64,000 nt of DNA, from NCBI GenBank assembly GCA_963920765.1, contig OY987242.1, positions 19,802,002-19,866,001 of the forward strand. The letters are read 5' to 3'. How positions within the stretch are numbered: the stretch's first letter is position 1; the number at the start of each line of letters is the position of its first letter. A program made the translations under genes and the position numbers. This DNA comes from Ulota crispa (lineage: Eukaryota > Streptophyta > Bryopsida > Orthotrichales > Orthotrichaceae). This document shows positions 1-10,398 of this stretch, in pieces. Below the pieces are notes generated by a model. It was not told the origin of the DNA and ran no database searches. It worked only from the letters and a program-made list of their open reading frames with translations.

Positions 1-686
1 TCTCTTGATAATAGAACTACATTTCTATCCATTTCTATCCAATGCAAACATCTTTCATGAATGGATAAAAGTTCTGCAAGCCCCTGGAAATGGTTTAGGA
101 AATTAAAAGAAAATGTTTGTTCATTGAAAGAAAACCTAAAAACTTGGAACCATATGTCTTGTGTTATTTGTGAAACTTAAACTGAAAAGTCTTGAATAAT
201 GATCTGCAATAATCATGTTATGGATACTCTATATATCATAGATTGACTGAAAATCCAAGGAGTTCATAGTATGAACAATGTAATGAATTATATACCACGT
301 TGTGGTTTCCAAATTTATGATCAAAGCGTAAATAATGGCAATACATGAAAACAAGGAAGCAAATTAATTCGATAAAAAATTGAGTGAAATCAATGTATGA
401 AGTTTATTAAGGTTGCAATCAATTCTTAGGTGTTTACAAGATTGAAGTGCTAAAACGACTTTAGGTTATAGAAGTAAAGTTCAAATTTTATACAAGTTGT
501 TTAACATTATCTCGATGTTGTTGCACATCAATTTTTGAACATTTTGGAAACAAAGTAAATCATACACGTATTTCTTTGATAATTTTAAAAACTTATAAAT
601 CCAAGGTTTTAATGATTTGATTTCTTTAGTTTCTTAGACAAACAAATCTTTAATATCAAACATGACTTGTGATTTTTGTGTGATGT
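1..686. other. AT-rich intergenic, no gene seen
   Basis: No reading frame with protein-like composition, no splice-consistent exon and no RNA gene was recognised. The stretch is strongly AT-rich and ends at the first TTAA-flanked element. Confidence 0.6.
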
Positions 687-928
687 TTAACCCTTAAATG
701 TCTGAGCAGCCCATAGTAAGTAGTACAATACAATATATTTTTCTTGTATTTGGAATGCATCCACACCCTTATTACATTTGAGATCAACAAAGAAGTTAGA
801 ATATAGATCAATGTTGCTCTAGTGAGGTAGTCAGGACCCCAAATTAAATCTTTTTGTTGGTAGCAAATGCTAGTTATACACCAGCGTACATACTATGTCC
901 TATGGTTGCTTGGTCATTTAAGGGTTAA
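687..928. mobile_element. Short TTAA-flanked inverted-repeat element (piggyBac-like, non-autonomous)
   Basis: The element is 242 bases including a TTAA at each edge. The left end reads TTAACCCTTAAATG and the right end is its near inverse, CATTTAAGGGTTAA. The inverted repeat extends imperfectly for about 20 bases. There is no coding content. TTAA target duplication with CCC termini is the hallmark of the piggyBac superfamily; assigning the family is an inference from the ends alone. It is the shortest member of the set in this window. Confidence 0.6.
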
Positions 929-1681
929 GTTATAATCAAAATTATCCAATTTCACATTAATCTATAAATGGGTCTACTAACTTATGTTTTTCCTAAAATA
1001 GTACCCATATCTTTAATGTAATTTACATTAATTTCAAGAAATTTGGTAGTCTCCAATACACATTACAAAGTAGAGGATTTTTTTTCGTTCGTCAAAAAAC
1101 ATATGTCAACATTGCATTTGACAATGAAGGGAGGGACTAGCAGCTATTGGTGTTAGGCTGTCAATTTTTTGCCAAACTGGCTACCTAGCCAGAAAAAAAT
1201 GCACTATTACAAACATCTTCAAAATATCTTTTATGTCATATAGGGTGAATTTTTTTATATAATAAATAGAACACTTGAATTCAAAACTAAGCAATCCTTC
1301 ATCCATTCAAATATTTCTCTCCTTATGAACCAATTGAACATCAATCAAGATCTTATACAATGTTCTAAAAAGGAAGAAAATCTTGAGGCAAGCCACACAA
1401 AGTCATTACCAAAGGAGATTGCCTCTTTCCTTGGATTTAGTCCAAACTTGTCATTTTCCTTCATTGTTGACCAAGGTTTTGCACAGGATGTAATCATGTT
1501 TTAAAAACAACACAAAATCAACATTCTAAACTTATCTTGTACACTTGCTTTACTAACATTAATTACAATACACTTATTACATGTACATACCGTATCATGG
1601 TTACATTTTTGAGAGCGTTTAAGAAATCAAAATTTGTTCCAAATATTTGCTTGAAATCCCTCACGTAGTTACAGTGATGCC
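929..1681. other. AT-rich intergenic, nothing recognised
   Basis: Only short fortuitous reading frames are present. No gene, RNA or clear repeat border was recognised between the two neighbouring TTAA-flanked elements. Confidence 0.55.
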
Positions 1682-2535
1682 TTAACCCCTAAAGGACCAT
1701 GGCCTTTATTTTGTCAAAAGACACTCAAAATTGCCACCTCTATGGCAAAAAGTAAAAAAGTTTGTACAAATCTCAAGAACTTTGATTGCACAAATTGGAA
1801 GATTTTTGCATTTAAAAAGTGAAAAACAACTTTTTTTGCACCTTGCTAGATTATTTAACTTTGAACTTTTTTAATTTCAAAATTTTGCACCACAGAGTTT
1901 GGAATTCTATTTTTACATGGTAGGAAGTTGAGTTGGTAATCTTGGGAAAAAAGAAATAACAAAAAATAATTAATTTTCTTTCTTTAAGAAAAACATTAGG
2001 CAAAAGAAGGTATGAGATTGAACAAAAACTCAAATTGCTAATAACCGGAATTGAAACGCAATAATCCAAATGGTGAGATTGTTTTAGAAAGCAAACTTCA
2101 CCCTCTCCAATAATTTGTTTTGAAAAAATGTTAAACCTGCATTCAAAAATGAAGTTTATAAGTTATTTTTTTAAGAAGATGCTTGAATTGCCCAAAAAAC
2201 AAGATTGTCCATAACTTTCTCATAACCAGTCCAAATGGAATGAATCAAAGCTTTAGATGTAGACAAAGATATAATCTATGAGAAAAAAAATTAGTTTTTT
2301 TTCAAGTTTTTTACAAGAATTTTTTTTGCTGCCCAAAGTCCCCAAATTTGTGCTTATTTGGGCATAACTTTTGCTCCCTAGCATCAATTGGAATGAAAAT
2401 TAGATGCCCATGCAAGTCTTTGAATTCCTCATCTTCAATAAAAGTTTCAAAAAATCATACAAAGTAGTTTAGCCATAGGTACATGCCTAAAATCCCATTT
2501 GTCCCCCGAACGAACAATTGTCCTTTAAAGGATAA
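1682..2535 (+). mobile_element. TTAA-flanked piggyBac-like non-autonomous element, copy A
   Basis: The left end is TTAACCCCTAAAGGACCATG. The right end matches the terminus of the copy at 18038-18951, but its last TTAA has decayed to ATAA (2532-2535). The whole interior aligns in inverse orientation with the 18038-18951 copy. Shared stretches include the one beginning ATGGCCTTTATTTTGTCAAA near the left end and the region around 2200-2520, which holds the same sequence blocks in the same order. No transposase frame is present. Orientation is assigned arbitrarily with this copy as plus. Confidence 0.65.
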
Positions 2536-4442
2536 GCTCTTCATCACTACCACATTGCAAGTTGTGGATGTAATGTCACTAAAACTTCAAAACTCTTCTA
2601 TACAAATTATTAAAGATGGAAGAATCTCACATAGACGACAAGCAAGCACCAATTCAATTAGGCAATAAATTCCACAATTTTGTTAAAGTTAATAAGAGGG
2701 CTTGTTTGATCAAGGTGTTGAAATGTTTTGGCATCTAGATGAATGTAATTACTTAAAAGCTAGTGATATGGTATATTAGTTATAATGTTGACAATTTTTG
2801 TGTATTTGTTCAATATTCTCACAATTTGTAACAATGACAAGATTAATCATAGATAAGTTTGTGAAGCAAGTAACTCAATTGACTACTGTAGATTTATTAT
2901 GACAAAAAAGCACTCAAGTCACTTGAGTTTAGTTTTTTTTAGTACATCCTATCGTAATTTTGTAATTGGCTGCTTGGACAACTGCAATGAGAAATGAAAT
3001 TTTCACTTCCATGACCAATAGTGAGTTTTGACCTTGTCACAAGAAGGTTTCAAAATTTCAAGGAGAAGTGTAGAGCATCCATTCAAAGCACAAAAGTTTC
3101 AAAGTTTCAAAAAATCTTGGTTCAAAGAGGATAGCACTTTGATGGTAGCATGCAATCACGCTCATTACTAATTTAGAAATGCATATCAAATTTGAGAAAC
3201 AACACGGTCACAAAAATTGTTAATACAGCAAGAGCTACCTTCAAACACTCTTGCACTTGTGCAATCATGCTAGGTTGGCCCAATCAAATTTTTATTTTTA
3301 ATGACTGAGGCGGAGAAATTGTGTTTTTCCTAAGCAGCTTCAAAATCCAAATTTGGAATGCAAGATTTGACTTGGTGGAGGATTTTTTGACCACTTCATA
3401 TCAAGAATTAGGAGTATTACATTATGCCCACCAACAATGACATTTTTGGAGCTCCTTGTTGGCAAGAAAGTTTCACGCTAAAGCATTGGATGTGGTGATG
3501 AAAGAGTTGTCAACTTCTCCATGTTAGTGAGTAAATAATCATGAACACCATATTGTTCATCTATTATTGCTAAACAATCTCATGGAAGTCTTTTTGTAAC
3601 ATCGAAATTTGTTGTAACAATTTTTAATGAAATTTAGACTTAAACCCAATTATCTAATCTTCTTGCAGGCTGCAATAGTCATGGGAAATTACAATGTGGA
3701 TTTTTATTCTCAAAGGAAAGGGCGCAAATCTTTTGGTATTGTGAGGCATCATAATGATTCTATCAAATGCTTTGTGAAAATTCACAAGCTTAGGAAGCAA
3801 CTAACCTTGAGCTAGTCAAGCAAAATTTGATGCTGATTCTATTCTAGTCCTCCATGCAAAGGGTGCAGGCTCACAAGAACTCTAGCTTAAAAAGGTGTTA
3901 TGTTAAGCAGGGCCAAGAAAAAGTTGGTAGTAAATTACGTGGGTTTAGAATGGGCTAATAAGGACATACTCAGCACCTGAGTTAAGGTAGACATATCATA
4001 TCCGAGCGTTTAAAGGTTTAGGGTTTCGCAAGGTCTCAAAAAATCAAGAAAAAGATCCGGGGGTTAGTCTTTCAAATACCTATCCTAGAACGTCATTTTT
4101 GTGGAAGAAAGCAATGTAAAATAATTTACATTAAACAGCAAAGTTATAGCTCATACGATTCTAAAAGCAACTCTAGACTAATCTTGAAACTTCTTGAATG
4201 TGTTCCTATAACGGCACTTGATAGTCTAGATCCTAGCCTTCCCACACTAGCTTAGAAGTTGACATGTGGCAAGATTTGCTTGTGCAAGTAGCTTTCACTG
4301 CTTCACTCTGAGTTTAATAATTTATGGTGAAACCCTGAAGGTGCTGAATTGGGAGCCGCTCGGGAATGGGTGTGACTACCTTACACCAGAACAGCTTCAT
4401 AAATCTTTTCCTGTGCTAACACAACAGTGAGGGAGTGAGGAT
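2536..4442. other. AT-rich intergenic and 3' flank of the subtilase locus
   Basis: No gene was recognised. Base composition becomes more balanced after about 4.3 kb as the subtilase 3' end is approached. Short open frames at 3627-3815 and in the 4.4-4.8 kb area have no family resemblance, and the latter lie opposite the subtilase coding strand. Confidence 0.5.
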
Positions 4443-6835
4443 CTACTTCTGGAGAGTGATGGAAATCGGACTTTGCACAGCATGCTTTCCGTCGGACCAC
4501 ACCAGAAATGCAAAATCCGTCACCGAAGTATTTGCCAAAGTGGCATTCGGGGCATTCACCGTCGTCACTACAACAGTGAAGAGCTTCGTTTCGTTTGTCG
4601 CACCAAACGTCAAGATACAGGGCTCCACGGTGACGTTCGCACTCAAGCTGGATGGGCCTATGATTGTTGCTGCATAAGTGGCATTCGCATTCCCCACGTT
4701 CGTTACCGTCCTCGTCATGTCTATGGCGACAGGCAACAAAGATGGCGGAAAGTTGAACACGGCCGAAAACGAGGGGTAGTTCATGTCCTCCACGCGGATC
4801 GGGGCTAAAGGACACGTGACATTCTCTCCGGTGAAGATTCTGATATTCTGGGAGGTGTACGAAGCACACAGAAAGTTCACATAATCTTGGAAATCCATGT
4901 CGTACACCAGCCCGGGATCCAAAGCTCTCTCAGGCTTCAAATGTCCGGAGCCGAACTCCCAAGGCGTGCCCAGTAAGAGCGTGAAAGTGTCAGTGATCGT
5001 ACTGTTAGTGTTGTCAATGACGCTGGCTGTAGTCATCATGGCGGATTTGATTGCGGAGGGGCTCCAGTCCGGGTGTGCGGATTTCAGCAATGCACCCACT
5101 CCACTGACGTGCGGACAAGACATCGAGGTTCCAGAATCCAAGTTGAAATCCACCATTCTGGTGTCGAAGTCCAAACCCGACGGCCCTCTGTGACCAGTCC
5201 ACGCGGCGAGAATGCTCACTCCGGGGGCGGTGATGTCGGGCTTCAGGACCTCCGGTGTCAGAGTGTTAGGCCCTCGGGAGGAGAAAGCGGCCGTGGCTGG
5301 CGCAGGTCGGATTCCTAAATGCGTCCCGAAGAACAGGAATCTCCCGATGGGTGCGGCGGTGGAGTTCATGTAAGCTGCGAGCATGATGCCCTTTTTATAG
5401 CCCACTTGTATAGCCGGCAGGAAATGGGCTTCACCTGCAGTAGATTCGCCATCCGCGACGGTGTTTACGAGGACCATGCCCGCACCGCCTGCAGCCAAAA
5501 CCACGGCTCCCTTCTCCAAGCGATCATTGACTCCGACCTCGCACACCACGATCATCCCCTTCGCCATCGTCGCGTTCAACGAATGCGCCAAGCATAGGGT
5601 CGCTGCAGTGACGTTCCTCTCGGCCACGTCGCTTCCATAGATGAGCGCAACCGGGGTGGCCATGACGCTGTACCACCCCGAGTTGCCCGTGATGTTCATC
5701 CCATTGCTAAACAGAAGAGCACCGCCGGGGAACGACCGGTCCAACGTACTCGCGGCGACGGTAATTACCCATGGGGCGACATTGGAGACCGACCCGGGGT
5801 AAGGTCCCTCGTTTCCAGCCGCGCAGGACACTAAGATACCCCTCTTCACCGCTCCAAAGGCGCCAATCGCCATATTGTCCACGTCGTAAGGGGAAATGCC
5901 GCCGCCAAGTGAAATGGAGGGCACATCCACTCCGTCCGCCACCGCCCGATCGTACCCGGCTAGAATATCCGATTCATAGCACCCGCCTAGCCAACAAACC
6001 TTGTACATCGCAATCCGTGCCTTCGGTGCCATGCCCCTGGCAGTTCCGTTCGCGAGCCCATTCAAATTCGCACCGGAGACGGCGCTCCCAGCGGCTGTGG
6101 ACGACGTGTGGGAGCCATGGCCCTTAGTATCCCGCGGTGACCTCGACTCCAGAGTCTCATTCAAGGGGCCAGCAACCTGCTCATATCCTTCGGAGTAATA
6201 CCTGGCCCCGATCACTTTCTTGTTACAATTCGAGGAGTTCCACCCTGTCCCCGATTGGCAACTCCCTTTCCACCGCGCGGGAATGGGCCCCAACCCCTCG
6301 TCACTGAAGCTCCCTCTCTCCGGCTATATCCCAGTGTCCAAAAGGCCAACTATCACGTCATCTCCGAATTGACCTTGTGGCCATAGCCCCCGCAAGGTGT
6401 TTAAACCCAGAAACGCCGGTGTGCGCGTAGTGTGAAGAGATCGGACATTGTCAGGTAAAACTCCCAGCACTCCGTTTAATCCTCTTAGCTCTGACGCTTC
6501 CTGAGGTGTCAGGCGGGCTGAGAACCCGTTCACCACGGTCTCATAAACATGGATTGGAGCGGATGCTGCCCGGGACGGTGATTCCAGGTTTGCTTCTGAA
6601 GCAATGGTCTGCACCTCCTCCAGAAGCCGGCTGTACCTGGAATGTGCCGTCTCCAGAGTTGACGTTGTGTCCGTTGCGGTGAGCCTCTCCATATGAATGA
6701 TATACATTTGGGTGTGGTCGTTGGCGCCTAACAATTCTCTTTGGTTCAAGTTCATTTGCACTGGAACGGTGGAGATCTGTCCTGCCAGTAGTGTCCAGAA
6801 CCCAATGCGGCCAAAAACCCAGCCAGCTTTCCCAT
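4443..6835 (-). pseudogene. Plant subtilisin-like serine protease (S8A subtilase), interrupted
   Basis: This is a plant subtilase, normally a secreted cell-wall protease with an inhibitor prodomain, an S8 catalytic domain carrying a PA insert, and a C-terminal fibronectin-III-like domain. The main frame runs from an ATG at 6755 to the stop at 4443, about 770 codons, close to full length for the family. The prodomain shows YIIHME and the VYETVVNGFSARL segment. The catalytic Asp is about residue 140 (GLLDTGI), His about 213 (GHGSHTSSTAAG), the oxyanion Asn about 315 (AAGNEGP) and Ser about 544 (SGTSMSCPHVSG). A fibronectin-III-like tail starts near MNYPSFSAV. There are no introns. Two defects are visible. 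A TAG at 6326-6324 replaces the Trp codon expected right after DTGI. The likely signal peptide starts at an ATG at 6835 (MGKLAGFLAALG) in a different frame from the prodomain. I therefore call it a pseudogene. A sequencing error or a recent null allele is possible, because the rest is well conserved. Confidence 0.85.
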
Positions 6836-6887
6836 TTGGACCCTCCCGAAACTGAAAGAGACAGTTTACACACTTTGCCTCAGGTCA

Positions 6888-7633
6888 AAATGACAATATT
6901 GAACACGCTGATGCAAATTGAACTCTTGAACACCATACTAGGTAAATTTGGAAAACTAGTTCAGTCTGGGACTTTCACTATTTCTTTCATTATGTACAAT
7001 TTAGCATATTACAAAAAAACAAGCGTATCTTATCTTGTACAAATTTGAAGTCTCACTGATTGCCTCCAAGAATTACAATTAATTACAACTTTGAACTATA
7101 GCTAGCTAAGGTGGAGTACGAAATGGTCCCGGCCTCCGTTTTTTCCAATTTACCTTACGGTGTTCTTCCCGGTCCGGACCATTTACTATAACGACAATCC
7201 CACTTTTGATTATCAATCAAAAGCTTACACTCACCCTACCAGTGAACTGCACACACCTTACCTAGAAATATTATTACGATGAGCATGCGCTTTACAGGAT
7301 GACAGAAATCTGGGAAATCTGGGTAGAATACTAGTTGAAATGCCTCCCCTAGATTCTTGCCATAGAACCCAGCCGCATTACAAATTTGCAATTGACAGTT
7401 TTTATGCTAGAAACCTCAAAACCAAAAGGAAATCGAGAGCTTACTACCTATGTTCCTGCGACCTCTTTATGGTCGTCAGAAGTTGTCAAGTGCAAACACG
7501 CCAGAGGCACAAGATGGGATTCAAAATAGTTTATCCCAATTCTAATCTCACTTTAGATTTTTGTATGGAGCAAGCTAGTGTGAGCCAGCAATTGTGTGAG
7601 AGCTCTTTCTGGACAGTTGATTCCGGAGTCTAA
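6888..7633. other. Upstream flank of the subtilase, mostly featureless
   Basis: No gene was recognised. A stretch near 7110-7180 resembles the right half of the element at 7634-7877 (shared GGTGGAGTAC and GGTGTTCTT blocks) and looks like a decayed relative. Confidence 0.45.
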
Positions 7634-7877
7634 TACACCATATTATGTAATCTGGGTAAAAGGTACTTTTTGGGACTTTTGAAGATTCTAGGTGATCACC
7701 TAGAACCAAGCTCTAGCATTTTTTTTGGTACACGTGCCCTCACTTAATAGGAGGAATTTGAGAGGGAAAAAATCTTAGTGGCTCAGACAGAATCTAATAC
7801 CTTAAGGTAACTTTTTGGGTTTAAGGTGGAGTACAAAATGGTACCTCCCTTTTTCCCAGATTACATAATATGGTGTT
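7634..7877. mobile_element. Small inverted-repeat element (MITE), ACACCATATTATG termini
   Basis: The 244-base element starts TACACCATATTATGTAATCT and ends in the near inverse, AGATTACATAATATGGTGTT. CTAA occurs directly outside both ends (7630-7633 and 7878-7881), so the duplication is 4 bases, or 5 if the preceding T is counted. A perfect 20-base palindrome, TTCTAGGTGATCACCTAGAA, lies inside near 7690-7709. It is non-coding. The superfamily is not assigned. Confidence 0.55.
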
Positions 7878-9074
7878 CTAAGGTCTCAGACAAGCTATGC
7901 CACCGACACTAGTTGCTCAAAGCCATCCATCAACTGAAGACTATAACCTCGCTTTCGTGCTCATCCATCAAGCAGCCAAACCTTTCTTATGATAGCTACC
8001 CTCACAAATGCGGTGCATGATACTGAAGCAGCGGATTACCTACACAGACTCTTGACCAAGTCGTGGAGTGAAGAATCCAGGCTTTAACTGCGTGAATATG
8101 TGCATACATAGACTCAAGATGATTAATAAATGCACTGAAATGAAGTCGGTAAATTCACCGACCATCCCCCAATTCAATTCAGAAACACCCCACCTTGTCC
8201 AGCACGTACACCAACATCGCTTGCTCAAACACTGGTCTGTCGCTCAGGATCGAATTCCATTGGGAGAGTTCTTGAAACTAGGGGTTTAATCGCTTTCAGA
8301 AAGGTGGCAGCAAACGAGATTTGAACAAATTGATCTGGCAAGACAAGAAGGTACACACATCTACGATTCTACGTAGGAAGAATCTGACGGGACTGATTAG
8401 TGCAGGCTAGAGGCAGTACGATATTTTATCATGATTCTGGTAATTCGATGAACAATACCAGCTAAGAATCTTTTATATAAATGCATGCAAAGGGAGCTCA
8501 TCGACCTAACCTGTAAGCTGGGGTAGAACGGAGATACCAAGGTGACTCGGATGTATCTCACTGGTTGAATGCAATAGATTCTAGCATTTCCTTCTCCAGC
8601 TTCGCAACCTCAGCTTGGGCATCAGCACTGACGTAACCGTCCAACTTACGCTTCATCAAACAATCCCATGGGGATCTCGACGGATCAATTGAGTCGCTGT
8701 CAAAGTTCCAACTTCAGCTGCAACACTTCGACTAGCTGCCCGCCAAGTGTTAATTCCACAAGTGTCGATTATCCAATTAGAACCAGATCTCACTGGATCT
8801 GTGTCTGTGCTCGACGGCAGCAGAGCTTTTATTTCTGCCGTGAGTGGTCCGACAAGCAACATGATAGTTGCGTAGCCAGAAGAGCACCGTTGTCAACAGC
8901 ACATGCGTAGAATTGGAAGTGACGACGAGGACCCGAGTCAAGCCAGGCCGGAATCGCCGGGAGCCCGCTCTCATATTCGAAAGGTATAGATATGGCATGG
9001 TACAGTGGTGCCTCGATAAGATGAAGGTATTCGGATAGCATTTTCATTATTCCTTTCATGTAAAGAAAGCATTA
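7878..9074. other. Intergenic with protein-like but broken minus-strand frames
   Basis: Between about 8650 and 9060 the minus strand carries three overlapping frames with plausible composition (starting near 9059, 8998 and 8862). None is long and no family was recognised. The pattern could be a decayed gene with frameshifts or chance. Base composition is more balanced than in the surrounding AT-rich sequence. I do not call a gene. Confidence 0.35.
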
Positions 9075-9377
9075 GGGGCTTCAAACATGAAATCTGGCCC
9101 TCGAACTTCTCACCTCACAGGATTTTCGGCACTAGTGAATTGTAAAATCTGAGATACTCGTGAGTTTGTGGGAATTTCTGCGAGAGAAGTTTTGGGGTTT
9201 GAGGACGCACGTGAATGAGCCGCAAGAAGCCACAAAAATGAGTTTCTAAAGTTCACTCCTCACGTGAATCACGTTAGGAGTGAAGTCCAGAGGTGCGTCA
9301 CGTCACGATTCACTAGTGAATTCACAGAGGTGAATCGCGACGTGATTCACCTGAAAAAGTTTAAGTTTGAAACCCCC
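9075..9377. mobile_element. TA-flanked foldback element with G-run/C-run termini, short member
   Basis: It begins GGGGCTTCAAACATGAA and ends TTTGAAACCCCC, with TA directly outside each end (9073-9074 and 9378-9379). The interior is full of nested short inverted repeats around GTGAATCACGT and CACTAGTGAATT. The ends and the internal GTTCAC/GTGAAC theme relate it to the foldbacks at 24337-25313 and 25319-25913. It is non-coding. Confidence 0.5.
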
Positions 9378-9475
9378 TATCATTGTAACCAAACACATCT
9401 TTTGTAACTCCCCAACCACCAGGGACAGTCATCTCCTTCATCTTAGCTAAGCATTTTTTCTTATAAAGGTTCATC

Positions 9476-10398
9476 TTAACCCCTAAATGCCCAAGGGTGT
9501 TTTTCTTGTTTTTGGGAGGCAATTTTGAAGTTTTTGATTTGTCCTTGTAAGATCATTTATTAAACATCAAAATAAAATTGTAACAGTTGAATCTTGAACT
9601 CCAAGAATTCTAGATGGCGCTACCCAAAAAGAATCCAAAATGGCTGTGCAAATTTTAAGATATTTGCAATTGAATGATGATGAGAATAGAATTTTTTGCT
9701 TTTTCTAGAGCTGCCCGAAACTTCTAATGCAAATTGGCAACTTCTAGATACAAAATTGGGAAACAACCGCTTAGGATGCTTTAGTGTTTATTGTTGTTAT
9801 CTCAAAACCAATGGCCCCTCTTCCAAATCCAAGACCACAATTTCACAAATGAGCCTGCAACGCAACTGTCAAAACGCAACCATCTAATACAAAGACATTT
9901 TCAGCTTCAATTATTGACCAAAAATCATTATGAATGAAAGAATTTTCAACGGTGAATGGATTCTAATTTGTATAACAAAAACATTCCAAGTGAAATTAGT
10001 CCAAAAGCACTTTTAGATTTTGTTAGATGTCAAAATTTCAGTATTAGGGCCCTTATTGCCCAAGGGAGTGCCCAAGGGAAATCTTCACCTTTTGCTCAAC
10101 TTGATGCCCGCCTTTTCAATGTGGCAACTTCTCATAAGCTCTGTGACACTATTCACAACACTATTCACGACACTATTCACGACACTATTCATGTCACAAA
10201 ATGTATGCTTGTAGTTAACCTTCCACCAAAAACAACTGGAATAAGATATGAAGGAAGTTGAATTTGAATGATGCAGCTAACTTCACAGTGCAACTTTTCC
10301 AAAAAAAAACCTGAAAATGATAAAATCCGTACCTTCAACAAGGTTTCAAAGTTTCTTGAAGTTTTTTGGACACCCAAATTGGGTGCCTTAGGGGTTAA
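9476..10398 (+). mobile_element. TTAA-flanked piggyBac-like non-autonomous element, copy C
   Basis: The element is 923 bases, edged by TTAA at 9476-9479 and 10395-10398. The left end reads TTAACCCCTAAATGCCCAAG and the right end GGTGCCTTAGGGGTTAA. It contains a 12-base tandem repeat (CACTATTCACRA type, four copies near 10147-10193). Short frames inside it have no family resemblance, so no transposase is present. Confidence 0.65.
10147..10193 (+). repeat. 12-base minisatellite, about four copies
   Basis: Four consecutive units of the type GACACTATTCAC (variants AACACTATTCAC and GACACTATTCAT) lie inside the TTAA-flanked element at 9476-10398. Confidence 0.8.

Noticed and set aside
4381..4869. 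Cys- and His-rich minus-strand frame of 162 codons at the subtilase 3' end
   Set aside because: It overlaps the subtilase in another frame. The His/Cys richness arises from reading subtilase codons out of phase.
8656..9059. Possible broken gene on the minus strand
   Set aside because: Three short overlapping frames with plausible composition, but no family recognised and no splice-consistent joining.
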